The translations under genes and the position numbers were made by a program. From Mesorhizobium sp. DCY119 (GTDB lineage Bacteria > Pseudomonadota > Alphaproteobacteria > Rhizobiales > Rhizobiaceae), in the NCBI RefSeq assembly GCF_003590645.1, contig NZ_CP031834.1:4216501-4280500 (forward strand): a stretch of DNA of 64,000 bases. The letters run 5' to 3'. Shown one piece after another: positions 27,084 to 36,702 of this stretch (positions within the stretch are counted from its first letter, which is position 1; every line of letters begins with the position of its first letter). The notes under the pieces are model-generated. The model searched no databases, was not told the origin of the DNA, and worked only from the letters and a program-made list of their open reading frames with translations.

Positions 27084-28093
27084 TGGCTGAGATGACAAAC
27101 GAAGCCTTGCCGGCAACACCTTGCATGGTGGTGATCCCCTGCCTGAACGAGGCAGCGCATATCGAGGCGCTGATCGACCGGCTGACGCCTTCAGTCGAGC
27201 GGCTGGGCATGAAGATCGTGGTTGCCGATGGTGGCAGCACCGATGGGACGCAGGCGATCGTGCAAAAGATCGCCGCGAGCAATCCGCGCGTAACGCTGCT
27301 CGATAATCCCAAGAAGATACAGAGTGCTGCCATCAATCTCGCCGTCGAAAGATTCGGTGACGAGTTCGCGAGCTTCATCCGCATCGACGCGCATGGCGAC
27401 TACCCAGCCGACTATTGCGACCGGCTGATCGAGGACGCGGACGAGACGGGCGCGGATTCGGTGGTCGTCTCCATGGCGACGCGCGGCTTCGGCGCTTTCC
27501 AGAAAGCGACGGCGATCGCGCAGAATTCCAAGCTCGGCAATGGCGGCTCACCACACCGCCAAGGGGCCAAGGGCCACTGGACCGACCATGGTCACCACGC
27601 CTTCATGCGGGTGAAGGCGTTTCGTGCGGTTGGCGGCTATGACGAGACATTCAGCCACAATGAGGATGCCGAACTCGACTATCGGCTAGGGGCTGCAGGC
27701 TGCCGGCTCTGGATGACCGACAAGACGTTCATGGTCTACTATCCGCGTGCGTCCGTGCCGGCGCTCTTCAGGCAGTATCTGGGCTACGGCAGAGGCCGCG
27801 CCAAGAACATTCTGAAGCACCGCGCCATGCCCAAGATCCGACAGATGATTCCGCTGATGGTGTTTCCGGTCGTTGCCGGGACATCGCTGGCGTTCCTCAG
27901 CTGGGCTGCCGTCATTCCGGCAGTCCTCTGGGCAGCGGCATGCCTGGGTTACGGCGTCTGGATGGCTCTCAGCCAGCGCAACCCCTACGGGCCGCTGGCC
28001 GGCTTTTCGGCGATGGTCATGCACCTGGCATGGTCCGCGGGCTTCTGGCTCCAGCTCCTCGATTTTCGAAGGAAAGAGGCACCGGCATCATGA
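27083..28093 (+). CDS. exoA: Succinoglycan glycosyltransferase ExoA (GT2)
   Basis: A GT2 enzyme of about 336 residues with C-terminal membrane segments (VFPVVAGTSLAFLSWAAVIPAVL region). It adds the first glucose (beta-1,3) to the galactosyl lipid made by ExoY. Motifs: MVVIPCLNEAAHIEAL, VVADGGSTDGTQAI, the SFIRIDAHGDYPADY metal site and FSHNEDAELDYRLG. The ATG at 27083 shares its A with the exoL stop (TGATG); a GTG one codon earlier is possible. It overlaps exoM by 4 nt. Confidence 0.92.
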   Translation: MAEMTNEALPATPCMVVIPCLNEAAHIEALIDRLTPSVERLGMKIVVADGGSTDGTQAIVQKIAASNPRVTLLDNPKKIQSAAINLAVERFGDEFASFIRIDAHGDYPADYCDRLIEDADETGADSVVVSMATRGFGAFQKATAIAQNSKLGNGGSPHRQGAKGHWTDHGHHAFMRVKAFRAVGGYDETFSHNEDAELDYRLGAAGCRLWMTDKTFMVYYPRASVPALFRQYLGYGRGRAKNILKHRAMPKIRQMIPLMVFPVVAGTSLAFLSWAAVIPAVLWAAACLGYGVWMALSQRNPYGPLAGFSAMVMHLAWSAGFWLQLLDFRRKEAPAS

Positions 28094-29055
28094 ACAAGCA
28101 AAACGAAGCCGCCACCAAGCCGACCCGGATCGACGTCTGCGTCTGCACCTATCGCCGCCCGGAACTGGAAGAGACGCTGCTGTCGCTCGGCGCGCTGACC
28201 ATACCGCCGCATACGACGGTTCGGGTCATCGTCGCCGACAACGACGCCGAGCCGAGCGCACGTGACCTCGTCTATGCCATTGCCGCCAAGCTGCCGTTCT
28301 CGGTGGTCTACGTGCATTGCCCGGCCTCCAACATCTCGATCGCGCGCAATGCCTGCCTGGAAAACAGCTCGGGCGATTTTCTCGCCTTCATCGACGACGA
28401 CGAGACCGTCTCGAAGGAATGGCTTTCGGAACTCATGAACGTAGCGCTCGCAACCAGCGCGGACGCCGTGCTCGGGCCGGTCGAAGCGACATATGGGAAC
28501 GGCGCTCCCGGCTGGATGGCGCGCGGTGACTTCCATTCGACGCTGCCGGTCTGGGTCAAGGGCGAGATCCGGACAGGCTATAGCTGCAATGTCCTGCTGC
28601 GCCGTGCGGCAAAGCCGGTGGCCGGCCGACGCTTCAACCTGGCGCTGGGCAAGACGGGCGGCGAGGACACCGAATATTTCACCCACCTGCATCAGGCCGG
28701 CGGCAGAATAGCCTTCGCACCAAAGGCCTGGGTCTATGAGCCTGTGCCGGCCAAGCGGGCACAGTTTTCGTGGCTGATGAAGCGCAAGTTCCGCTCCGGC
28801 CAGACGCACGGCAGGCTGATCGTCGAGCGGCAGACATCGGCGGGCTCCGCCCTGCCCCAGATCGGGCTTGCTTCGGCGAAGGCAGCCTATTGCTTCGCGG
28901 CAGCCGCGGGCCTCGCAATATTGCCTGAGCGACGCAACCGTTTCGCCCTTCGCGGCGTTATGCATATCGGCGTCGTCAGTGGACTTCTCGGCGTCCGCGA
29001 AATCAAACAATATGGTGACCATGAACCTGCGCGGAGAAGCAGCAATGCAGCCTGA
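28090..29055 (+). CDS. exoM: Succinoglycan glycosyltransferase ExoM (GT2)
   Basis: A GT2 enzyme of about 321 residues: IDVCVCTYRRPELEETLLSL, VIVADNDAEPSARDLV, ISIARNACLENSSGDFLAFIDDDE (the DDD/E metal site) and KTGGEDTEYFTHLHQAGG. In S. meliloti ExoM adds the fourth sugar, a beta-1,4-linked glucose. The ATG at 28090 overlaps the exoA stop by 4 nt (ATGA), so I reject the longer in-frame extension upstream. Confidence 0.92.
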   Translation: MNKQNEAATKPTRIDVCVCTYRRPELEETLLSLGALTIPPHTTVRVIVADNDAEPSARDLVYAIAAKLPFSVVYVHCPASNISIARNACLENSSGDFLAFIDDDETVSKEWLSELMNVALATSADAVLGPVEATYGNGAPGWMARGDFHSTLPVWVKGEIRTGYSCNVLLRRAAKPVAGRRFNLALGKTGGEDTEYFTHLHQAGGRIAFAPKAWVYEPVPAKRAQFSWLMKRKFRSGQTHGRLIVERQTSAGSALPQIGLASAKAAYCFAAAAGLAILPERRNRFALRGVMHIGVVSGLLGVREIKQYGDHEPARRSSNAA

Positions 29056-30007
29056 CGTGACATTCGTCATCGCGGCTTACAATGCTGAAACTTTCCTCGC
29101 CCGGGCCGTTCAAAGCGCGCTCGGCCAGCGGGACGTATCCGTCGAGGTGGTCGTCGTCGACGATTGCTCGGCTGACGGCACGGTCGAGCTTGCGCGGTCC
29201 TTTCCGCTCGATATGGTCAAGGTGATTGCGCTCGACAAAAATCGCGGACCTGGCGGCGCACGCAATGCCGGACTGGAAGCAGCCAGCGGGCGCTGGATCG
29301 CGGTGCTCGACGCGGACGACACGGTCCAGCCTGAGCGGCTCGCCCGGATGATCCGGCGCGCAGAAGCTGCCGGCGCGCAGATTGCCGTCGACAATCTCGA
29401 CGTGATCCGTGAAGAGCCCGGCACACGCGAGACGATGTTTCCGCATGCGCATCTTGAAGGCGTCAGCGAAATCACGCTGGCCGATTTCATTGCAGCGAAC
29501 ATCCTTTTCGAAGGCACGTTCAACTACGGCTATATGAAGCCGATATTCGAGCGCCGCTTCATCGAAGAACACCAGCTGCGCTACGACGAGAAGCTGCGCA
29601 TCGGCGAGGATTACATCTTCCTCGCTTCGGCGCTGGCCAAGGGCGGGCGTTGCGTGGTCGAGCCGGAACCCGGCTACGACTATCACATTCGCGACGGCTC
29701 CATCTCGCGCGTGCTCGAACAGCATCACGTCAAGGCGATGTTCGACGCCGATGCCGCGTTTCTGCGCGCGCATCACCTTGACGAAGCCGCCAAGTCGGCG
29801 CAGGCGCGGCGTACCCGCAGCCTGGAAAAGGCGGCGTCGTTCCTGGCACTCGTACAGCATCTGAAGGACCGTGCGCCGCTGAAGGCCATGGGCGCGGCAC
29901 TGCGCGATCCGGTCGCGCTGACGCATCTCAGAATGCCGATCGCTGCGCGGCTGCGGCGGTTTACTGACCCGCTTCGGGCACGCCGCCCGGCAGGCCAGGC
30001 AGGATGA
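29045..30007 (+). CDS. exoO: Succinoglycan glycosyltransferase ExoO (GT2)
   Basis: A GT2 enzyme of about 320 residues: [47 protein letters not shown], the [16 protein letters not shown] metal site and [14 protein letters not shown]. ExoO adds the fifth sugar, the beta-1,6 glucose that starts the side chain. The ATG at 29045 follows GGAGAAG and overlaps exoM by 11 nt; in-frame ATGs at 29012 and 29021 are alternatives. The strong likeness to ExoU in motif layout is expected, as both are GT2 enzymes of the same pathway. Confidence 0.9.
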   Translation: MQPDVTFVIAAYNAETFLARAVQSALGQRDVSVEVVVVDDCSADGTVELARSFPLDMVKVIALDKNRGPGGARNAGLEAASGRWIAVLDADDTVQPERLARMIRRAEAAGAQIAVDNLDVIREEPGTRETMFPHAHLEGVSEITLADFIAANILFEGTFNYGYMKPIFERRFIEEHQLRYDEKLRIGEDYIFLASALAKGGRCVVEPEPGYDYHIRDGSISRVLEQHHVKAMFDADAAFLRAHHLDEAAKSAQARRTRSLEKAASFLALVQHLKDRAPLKAMGAALRDPVALTHLRMPIAARLRRFTDPLRARRPAGQAG

Positions 30008-30068
30008 CCTGAAATCTCGGAATTGGACGGGGGATAAATTGAAAAGCACTCAAAGCAGGGATGATAGA

Positions 30069-30965
30069 ATGAAAAAAGTCAGAAAAGCAGTGATCCCGGT
30101 CGCTGGGCTTGGAACACGTTTCCTGCCGGCAACCAAGGCAATGCCGAAGGAGATGCTGACGGTGGTCGATCGTCCCGTCGTGCAGTATGCGGTCGACGAG
30201 GCGCTGGAAGCAGGTATCGAGCACATCGTGTTCGTCACCGGCCGCAACAAGCACGTCATCGAGGACTATTTCGACATCCAGCCGGAGCTTCTGGACACGC
30301 TGACGCGCTCCAAGAAGCAGGAGCAGCTTGCTTCGCTGAACAAGATCCAGTTGAACGCAGGTGCGGTGAGCTTCACCCGCCAGCAGGCCCCGCATGGTCT
30401 CGGCCATGCAGTGTGGTGCGCGCGCGATATCATCGGCGACGAGCCTTTCGCGCTGCTGCTGCCCGACATGGTGTCGTTCGGCGACAAGGGCTGTCTTGCC
30501 GGCGTGATGGAGCTCTACGAACAGACCGGCGGCAATGTCATTGCGGTTGAGCAGTGCGACCCGACCGAGACCAACAAATACGGCATCGTCGGCAAGGGCA
30601 AGGATGTCGGCACCGGCTTTGCCGTGACCGAAATGGTCGAAAAGCCGGCGCCGGCCGTCGCGCCGTCGAACTACTACATCAACGGCCGCTACATCCTGCA
30701 GCCGGAGGTGTTCGACCTTCTCGGCACGCAGGAGCGTGGCGCCGGGAACGAGATCCAGCTTACGGATTCGATGAAGCGGCTTGCCCAGACACAGGCGTTC
30801 CATGCAGCGCCCTTCAACGGGCGCATGTTCGACTGCGGCTCGAAGGAAGGGTTCATTCAGGCCAACGTTGCCTTCGCGCTGGCACGCGACGACATCCGCG
30901 ATCTCGTATTCGACCCGATCGTCGAAATGATCGCGTCGCAGCAGCGCCGCAGCGCGGCAGCCTAG
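30069..30965 (+). CDS. exoN: UTP-glucose-1-phosphate uridylyltransferase ExoN
   Basis: A 298-residue GalU-type nucleotidyltransferase making UDP-glucose from UTP and glucose-1-phosphate in the cytosol, the donor for most succinoglycan sugars. It starts [29 protein letters not shown] (uridylyltransferase signature with the catalytic Arg/Lys), with LLLPDMVSF and [21 protein letters not shown] further on. ATG 30069 has AGGG upstream; a TTG at 30039 is in frame but has no site. It follows exoO by 61 bp and precedes exoP. Confidence 0.95.
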   Translation: MKKVRKAVIPVAGLGTRFLPATKAMPKEMLTVVDRPVVQYAVDEALEAGIEHIVFVTGRNKHVIEDYFDIQPELLDTLTRSKKQEQLASLNKIQLNAGAVSFTRQQAPHGLGHAVWCARDIIGDEPFALLLPDMVSFGDKGCLAGVMELYEQTGGNVIAVEQCDPTETNKYGIVGKGKDVGTGFAVTEMVEKPAPAVAPSNYYINGRYILQPEVFDLLGTQERGAGNEIQLTDSMKRLAQTQAFHAAPFNGRMFDCGSKEGFIQANVAFALARDDIRDLVFDPIVEMIASQQRRSAAA

Positions 30966-30979
30966 TCGAAATGCTGCTC

Positions 30980-31006
30980 GTCGCGGCCGAGCGTATCGGC
31001 CGCGAC
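30980..31006. other. Perfect 11-bp inverted repeat between exoN and exoP
   Basis: Arms GTCGCGGCCGA (30980-30990) and TCGGCCGCGAC (30996-31006) flank a 5-nt loop, 15 bp after the exoN stop. The stem is very GC-rich but is not followed by a T tract. It could be a processing or attenuation hairpin that lowers exoP expression relative to exoN. Confidence 0.55.
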
Positions 31007-31162
31007 ATGGCATGATCGTCAAGAAGGTAGATAGCGGCGCAAAGGCCGCCGCAAACGCATTCTCGCCTCATAACCATGCTTGATGCCGCATCAGTGGCGG
31101 AGCGCATCGGACGAGATCGAAAAGCATCCAAAACGAAAGTGACGCCTGGCGTCGACGAAATC

Positions 31163-33496
31163 ATGCACCAGAGAAACATTCCCTTGAACAGCAGACTGGC
31201 CGTGGAGCCGGATGAGGCGGATCGCTTCATCGATCTTGAACGCCTGATGACTATCGCCATGCGGCAAATCCGCGTGGTGGCGCTTTGCGCGGCGGTAGGC
31301 CTTGCGCTTGGCGTCGTCTATCTTCTGTTCACGCCCGCCCAATACACATCGGGCACCCGCATCCTGCTTGACGACACGCTGACCAAGTTTGCCGAAGAGA
31401 AGGATTCCGGGCCGTCCCGGGTCCAGGCGGACTCGATGGTTTCGAGCGAAGTCGAAATCCTGAAATCGGCCCGCCTCGCCCGCGCGGTGGTGATGGCCGA
31501 GAACCTTCAGAACAACGACGCGTTTCTCAATCCGCCGCGCTCGCCGATCGGCTGGGTGAAGGATCAGATCAAGTCCGTAATCGGCCTGTTTTCCTCGCAG
31601 CCCGAACTCTCCGCGACCTCGATCGCAAACGGCAAGATCGGCAAGGCGACAGCACTGCTGCAGGCCGGCATGTCAGCCGAGCGTGTCGGGCGCAGCTATG
31701 TCATCGACCTGTCGTTCCAGGCCTACGACAAGAAGCTCGCCGGCGCGATCACACGCGCCTATGCCAATGCCTATCTCTCCGACCAGCTCGACGCCAATTT
31801 CGACGCCACGCAGCGGGCGACCGTCTGGCTTCAGGGGCGGCTGGCCGAATTGCGCGACAGTTCCCAGGCCGCAGCACTTGCCGTGGAAAAATTCCGCGCC
31901 GAGAACGGCCTGACCTCGGCCCGGGGCGAGCTTATCTCCGAGCGGCAACTTGCCGATCTCAACAGCCAGCTCATCCTGGCGCAAGCCGATACTGCCAATG
32001 CGCTGGCGCGCTACAACCAGTTCAAGTCGATCATCGAAAGCGGCCCGGACAACGCCGTGAAGAACGCGACGATCCCTTCCGACAAGGGCAGCAACAACAC
32101 CGTCATCAATGACCTGAAGGGACGCTATCTTGACGTTACCAAGCGCGAGCGCGAGATCAGCGACCGTTTCGGCGAGGACCATCCTCAGGCCGTCGCGCTG
32201 CGGCGCGAACAGGGAGACCTTTCGCGGCAGATTTTCCAGGAACTCAACCAGCTCACGGAGAGCTACCGCACGGAATATGAGGTTGCGAAATCGCGCGAGG
32301 ATTCGCTGCGCGCCAATGTCGGGCTGATGGCCGGAGAAAGCTCCGAGACCAGCCAGTCGATGGTGCAATTGCGTGAACTCGAACAGAAGGCAGCCGCACT
32401 GGCGACGCTCTACCAGACCTTCCTCGCCCGTCACGAGGAAGCCTCGCAGCAGCGCTCCTTCCCCATCGCCAAGGCGCGCGTGATCTCGGAAGCCGTCGAT
32501 CCGGTGGCCGCCTCCAGCCCTAAGAAGACGATGGTACTCGGCCTGTCGCTGGTGCTCGGCCTGTTTGGCGGCGCCGGGGTCGGCGCCTTTCAGGAGTTCC
32601 GCGAGCGTTTCTTCCGCACAGGCGAAGACGTGCGCGCATCACTCAACATCAACTTCCTCGGCTATCTGCCGATCGTCGGCACACGCCTTTCCAGTGCTGC
32701 GTCCAAGAACGGGGCCAATGGCGCCGACAAGCCGCCACGCGATGGTCCCGAGCCCGTCACGCCGCGCATTCTAAGGGTAGCGATCAACGCTCCGTCGTCG
32801 TCGTTTGCAGAGACGCTTCGCAACGCCAAGATCGCCTGCGATGTCGTGTTGCAAGGCAGGCCCTGCAAGGTGATCGGTTTCGTCTCGGTGCTGCCGAGCG
32901 AAGGCAAGACGACGGTTGCCGCGAACTTCGCCGGGCTGCTCGCCGCCAATGGCGCAAGAACATTGCTGATCGACGGCGATTTGCGCAACCCGGGCCTCAG
33001 CCGTGGTCTGTCGCTGTCGCCGGACAGAGGGCTGGTCGAGGCAATCGTTGGCGAGCAGCGCTGGCAAACCACGGTCATGGTCGATCGCACGACCAAGCTC
33101 AACATCATTCCCGCCGTGGTTCGCGGACGCCTGTCGCATACCAGCGAACTGCTTTCCGGGCCGGGAATGAACGACCTCCTGACCGACGCCCGCAACGCCT
33201 ATGATTACATCGTGGTGGATCTGCCGCCGCTCGGCCCGGTGGTCGACGCCAAGGCGTTCGCACCGTTTGCCGATGGATTCGTGATGGTCTCCGAGTGGGG
33301 CGTGACGCCGCGCGCATTGGTGAAGGCGACACTGCAGGGTGAACCGCAAATCGCCTCCAAGCTACTCGGCATCATCCTGAACAAGACGGACATGAAGAAG
33401 CTGGTGCGCTACGGCGCCTATGGCGGCTCGGAACAATATCTCGACCGTTATTCATCCTATTACATCGAGCAGGCCGGCCTGACGGCGAAAGCCTGA
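31163..33496 (+). CDS. exoP: Polysaccharide co-polymerase/tyrosine autokinase ExoP
   Basis: About 777 residues. The N-terminal Wzz domain is bounded by two membrane segments (near residues 35-55 and 450-475) with long periplasmic coiled coils. The cytoplasmic BY-kinase domain follows: Walker A VLPSEGKTTVAANFAG, Walker A' LLIDGDLRNP, Walker B YDYIVVDLPPLGP. The last about 35 residues are a tyrosine cluster (YGAYGGSEQYLDRYSSYY), the autophosphorylation tail. ExoP controls polymerisation and chain length. ATG 31163 is chosen because the segment before it (start possible at 31076, giving 806 residues) looks atypical; the S. meliloti protein is of similar length. Confidence 0.92.
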   Translation: MHQRNIPLNSRLAVEPDEADRFIDLERLMTIAMRQIRVVALCAAVGLALGVVYLLFTPAQYTSGTRILLDDTLTKFAEEKDSGPSRVQADSMVSSEVEILKSARLARAVVMAENLQNNDAFLNPPRSPIGWVKDQIKSVIGLFSSQPELSATSIANGKIGKATALLQAGMSAERVGRSYVIDLSFQAYDKKLAGAITRAYANAYLSDQLDANFDATQRATVWLQGRLAELRDSSQAAALAVEKFRAENGLTSARGELISERQLADLNSQLILAQADTANALARYNQFKSIIESGPDNAVKNATIPSDKGSNNTVINDLKGRYLDVTKREREISDRFGEDHPQAVALRREQGDLSRQIFQELNQLTESYRTEYEVAKSREDSLRANVGLMAGESSETSQSMVQLRELEQKAAALATLYQTFLARHEEASQQRSFPIAKARVISEAVDPVAASSPKKTMVLGLSLVLGLFGGAGVGAFQEFRERFFRTGEDVRASLNINFLGYLPIVGTRLSSAASKNGANGADKPPRDGPEPVTPRILRVAINAPSSSFAETLRNAKIACDVVLQGRPCKVIGFVSVLPSEGKTTVAANFAGLLAANGARTLLIDGDLRNPGLSRGLSLSPDRGLVEAIVGEQRWQTTVMVDRTTKLNIIPAVVRGRLSHTSELLSGPGMNDLLTDARNAYDYIVVDLPPLGPVVDAKAFAPFADGFVMVSEWGVTPRALVKATLQGEPQIASKLLGIILNKTDMKKLVRYGAYGGSEQYLDRYSSYYIEQAGLTAKA

Positions 33497-33500
33497 AGGC

Positions 33501-33530
33501 CTGGCGGTTTCTGCTTTCAGAAACCGCCAG
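33501..33530. terminator. Stem-loop after exoP, probable terminator
   Basis: A perfect 13-bp stem (33501-33513 with 33518-33530) and a CTTT loop lie 4 bp after the exoP stop. No clear T-run follows, so termination efficiency is uncertain. It separates exoP from the convergent phosphatase gene. Confidence 0.6.
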
Positions 33531-33539
33531 CCACTCAGG

Positions 33540-34312
33540 TCAGGTCGTGAGGTAACGGCCCTTGTTCTGCCATATCCGCAGGGCGGTCAGCCGTCCAGAA
33601 AAGAAGGCGCCCGTATCGACATTGATGCGCGTGCCTTCGAGCTTCGCTTCCGTGACCGGCGTGTGGCCATGGACGACATATTTCTTCAGGAGATGCGCCT
33701 TTTCGTAGAAGGCGGTGCGAATGAAAACCAGATCGTCGTCCGACTGCCGGTCGAGATCGAGTTCGGGCCGGATACCGGCATGGACGAAGATGTACCGCTT
33801 TGCCTCGATGAGAATCGGAAGCGAGCGCAGGAATTCGACATGCCCTGCCGGAATGGCATGCCTGATCATGTCGTCGACCTGCCGGGACTGATAAATCGAG
33901 CCGAGGCGCTCGGGGTCGACCCCGTAGGAAAGAAGCGTCGGCCCTGCCCCATATGCATCCAGTCGCCAAGCGTCAGGCGCTTGTCGATGTAATCCAGCAT
34001 CGCCACTTCATGGTTGCCGGCCAGGCAGATGCGCTCGAAACCAGCCGGTGGCGGGGCTATCAGGTGATCGATCACCTGCGCAGAGGCAGGCCCCCGATCG
34101 ACATAGTCACCGAGCATGACGATGGTCTTGCGCCCCGGCAGATCGCGCGCATCGGCGACGATCAAATGTTCCAGCGCCAGCAGCAGGTCGAGGCAGCCGT
34201 GGACGTCACCGATCACATAGACGGCGGCTCCCGCGGTCTCGATCTTCAACCGGGCGCGCCGTTCCCGCCCCGGGTTTTTGTCCAGACCAAACAGGCCTGC
34301 CAATTTCTTCAT
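33540..34312 (-). pseudogene. Metallophosphoesterase (PPP/PrpA-like serine/threonine phosphatase family), frameshifted
   Basis: Two frames together make one phosphoesterase of about 257 residues. The upstream part (34312 down to about 33950) carries VYVIGDVHGCLDLL, VMLGDYVDRGPAS and CLAGNHEVAML. The downstream part (down to 33540) carries YIFVHAGIRPEL and YVVHGHTPV, the remaining metal-site blocks of the family. The frame breaks after LGDWMHMG, at a run of four C on the plus strand (33947-33950). One more base would restore an uninterrupted protein continuing AGPTLLSYGVDPERLG. Either a real one-base deletion or a sequence error in a homopolymer. Downstream of exoP but on the other strand. Confidence 0.82.
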
Positions 34313-34632
34313 AGGCGATATTCTCTGCTTTCCAGCGAAGCGGCCCCCATTGCAGCCCTTGTATTAAACGACGTTGCATTTTGTGAATCGGAAATCGCGC
34401 AGAAATTGCACAACATTCACATTTGAACCACCCAAACGGCTTACATGGTGTCGATGTCCTGTGCCAGCCGCAAGTCGGCAGACACCTGGCCCTGGATGCA
34501 GGGCGCCAAGGATGGGAGCGGCCTCAGTGGCTCGCTGCGATGCTGCACCCGGTTTCGCTCCGGCCTCGCTCTTCAAAGAGAACACCTGCAGCCGTGCGGT
34601 TAGCCGCCGCGTGACTGTTCAAGGAGAACGTT
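34313..34632. other. 320-bp intergenic region upstream of exoH-like gene
   Basis: Divergent spacer between the phosphatase and the acyltransferase gene. The left half (34360-34430) is relatively AT-rich and is a plausible promoter zone for both. I see no gene or structured RNA in it. Confidence 0.4.
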
Positions 34633-35778
34633 TTGACAGCAAGAACATCTTCGCCCGCGCCGAGCGCGACCGGCCTGTCGCCCGTCGCCAAGACGATGTC
34701 GAACCGCATCAAGATCGCGCGAACGCTGTGCATCTTCTTCATGACATTCGTTCACGTCCAGCCGGGCATCGCCGAGAACGTCTATGACCGTGACGCCGGC
34801 TTCTTCGACATCGTCTATTTCATCCTGACGCGGCTGATGGGGCTGAGTTCGGTTTCGCTGCTTAGCGTGGTTTCGGGCTATTTCATCGTCTCAAGCCTGC
34901 TCAAGGTCGGCACGCTCGATCTTTACAAATCCAAGGTGAAGACGCTGGTCGTGCCATTGGTGGCCTGGAATGTGCTGGCGCTGGTGCTGCTCGGCGCCTA
35001 CGGGCTGCTTTCCGACAACTGGCGCAACTGGCCGGAGTTTACCCTACCCGCATTGGCCAACGCCTTCCTTGCCGTAACCGAATGGCCATTGGTCGTGCCG
35101 CTGTGGTTCCTGCGCGACCTTTTCGTCTGCTGCCTGTTCTCGCCGCTGCTTTATTTCGCGATCAAGCGGCTGCCGGTTGCGACCATCCTGCTGCTTGTCG
35201 TCTTCACGCTTTTCGGGGAAGACCTCTACATCCTGCAGAGGCCGCAGTTGATGCTGTTCTTTGCCATTGGCATGTGGCTTCGCCTGTCGCGGACGAATGA
35301 GCAGGAAATCGACCGGATCACCCGCCCGCTTTCGATCGGCCTTGCGGCGATGGCGGCGGTTTTCCTCTACATCCGCATTCAGGGCATATTGCTTTCGGAA
35401 ATGGACGATACGCTGCGGCTGACGCTGGACACGCTGCTGCGCATAACCATGGCGGCAGGTTTCTGGTATCTGACGGAGCTTATCCGGCGGTCATCCTTTG
35501 CCGAGCCGTTCATGCGGTTCGAGCCTTATGCCTTCTTCCTATTCTGCAGCCATGCGATCCTGTTCGACTACGCCGGAATCATCTTCCGACGCTTTTTCGG
35601 CAATTACGGCTCCGACCTGTTTCCGATCACCTTCTTCACGCTGCCCGTTCTGGCGGTGGTCGGTGCAATCATCGGGTTGCAGATCATCAACCGCTCCGGG
35701 GTGCTGATCTTCCTGTTCAATGCAGGCCACAAGGTGCAGCCGCTGTGGCGGCCGGCAGCGGAGCGGGCGTCCGCTTGA
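34633..35778 (+). CDS. Acyltransferase-family membrane protein, possible succinoglycan succinyltransferase (ExoH-like)
   Basis: A 381-residue polytopic membrane protein of the acyltransferase-3 type, with RIKIARTLCIFFMTFVHVQPGI (the family's early helix and His), SLLSVVSGYFIVSSL, VVPLWFLRDLFVC and FFLFCSHAILFDYAG. The TTG start at 34633 is supported by AAGGAG six bases upstream; an internal ATG before SNRIKIAR would give a shorter protein. ExoH succinylates succinoglycan in S. meliloti and is missing from its usual place here, and this gene lies just past exoP, so the ExoH role is attractive but inferred. Confidence 0.7.
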   Translation: MTARTSSPAPSATGLSPVAKTMSNRIKIARTLCIFFMTFVHVQPGIAENVYDRDAGFFDIVYFILTRLMGLSSVSLLSVVSGYFIVSSLLKVGTLDLYKSKVKTLVVPLVAWNVLALVLLGAYGLLSDNWRNWPEFTLPALANAFLAVTEWPLVVPLWFLRDLFVCCLFSPLLYFAIKRLPVATILLLVVFTLFGEDLYILQRPQLMLFFAIGMWLRLSRTNEQEIDRITRPLSIGLAAMAAVFLYIRIQGILLSEMDDTLRLTLDTLLRITMAAGFWYLTELIRRSSFAEPFMRFEPYAFFLFCSHAILFDYAGIIFRRFFGNYGSDLFPITFFTLPVLAVVGAIIGLQIINRSGVLIFLFNAGHKVQPLWRPAAERASA

Positions 35779-35789
35779 TCCGAGGATTG

Positions 35790-36488
35790 TCAGGCGCCTG
35801 ATGGCGACAGTTCGTCACGCGCGTCGGACGGCCGTCCCAAGACCGCGATGAAAGACTGGCTGAGCTGCGGAAACAGGTCGCAGAGCATCTTGTTCACGCG
35901 CAGCATGAAGGCACGTTTCATCGTCACACCGCGCGTTCCGTAGTCATAGTCGGAAAAATAGATCTGCTTGATCTCGAAGCCTTCGCGAACGGACAGTTGC
36001 TGCAAGGTCTGCGGCGTGTAGTAACAGGTGTGCTCGGGATTGACCGGCGGCTCGTTGGTCAGGCCGAAGACGCATTTCAGCAATCGGCTCATGGAGAAAG
36101 CGTTCGGCGTCGTGATGACGAGGACGCCGTCCTTCTTCAGATTGCGGATCGAGCAGCGGAGAAAAAGGCCAGGATTGCTCAGGTGCTCGATCAGTTCGCC
36201 GGCAAAGACCACGTCGTAGGGTTCGGTATCGACAAAGGATTCGGCGTCGCCGACGACAACCTCGTAGCCGGCGGCGCGGGCCCGAGCGACATCCTCTTCA
36301 AGAATGTCGATGCCTTTCACGTAGCCTGCCAGGCCGACGAATTCTGAAAGGTAGAAGGTGCCGATCTCCTGCCGGGCCTCAAACTCGTGCCCGATGGTTC
36401 CAATGTCGAGCATTCTTCTGCCCTTGATAAGCGGGCCGAGAAGATCATGAATGCTCCGCAGTCGGGCATTTCCGACAAGATGTAACAT
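35790..36488 (-). CDS. Class I SAM-dependent methyltransferase
   Basis: A 232-residue protein with a methyltransferase-11/23-like fold: RRMLDIGTIGHEFEA (motif I), VKGIDILEEDVARARAAGYEVVVGDAESF (motifs II-III) and DVVFAGELIEHLSNPGLFLRC (motif IV), then VLVITTPNAFS. Soluble, no membrane segment. It converges on the exoH-like gene with an 11-bp gap. Methylation of a polysaccharide precursor is possible given the location, but no feature proves it. Confidence 0.85.
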   Translation of the reverse strand: MLHLVGNARLRSIHDLLGPLIKGRRMLDIGTIGHEFEARQEIGTFYLSEFVGLAGYVKGIDILEEDVARARAAGYEVVVGDAESFVDTEPYDVVFAGELIEHLSNPGLFLRCSIRNLKKDGVLVITTPNAFSMSRLLKCVFGLTNEPPVNPEHTCYYTPQTLQQLSVREGFEIKQIYFSDYDYGTRGVTMKRAFMLRVNKMLCDLFPQLSQSFIAVLGRPSDARDELSPSGA

Positions 36489-36702
36489 CGAGACAACCCC
36501 TTGCTGAGCCCCCTTTGTTACTCAAACATCTTTGCAAAAGACGGACAAGTATTCACAACGGCCGACGGGATGTACTTGTCCTAAGTCGAAATCGGTATGC
36601 CAACCGAGCAATAAAGCCTTCCTGCCTTCGGGTGGTCCGGCAGTTGGATCGCGCGTCCATCTGCATCGCCCTGACCTTACAGGAAGATCGCTACATGCGA
36701 CG

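Noticed and set aside
27940-28089. Longer in-frame extension of exoM inside exoA
   Set aside because: The ATG at 28090 overlaps the exoA stop in the ATGA arrangement, which is the usual coupled start; the upstream part is exoA in another frame.
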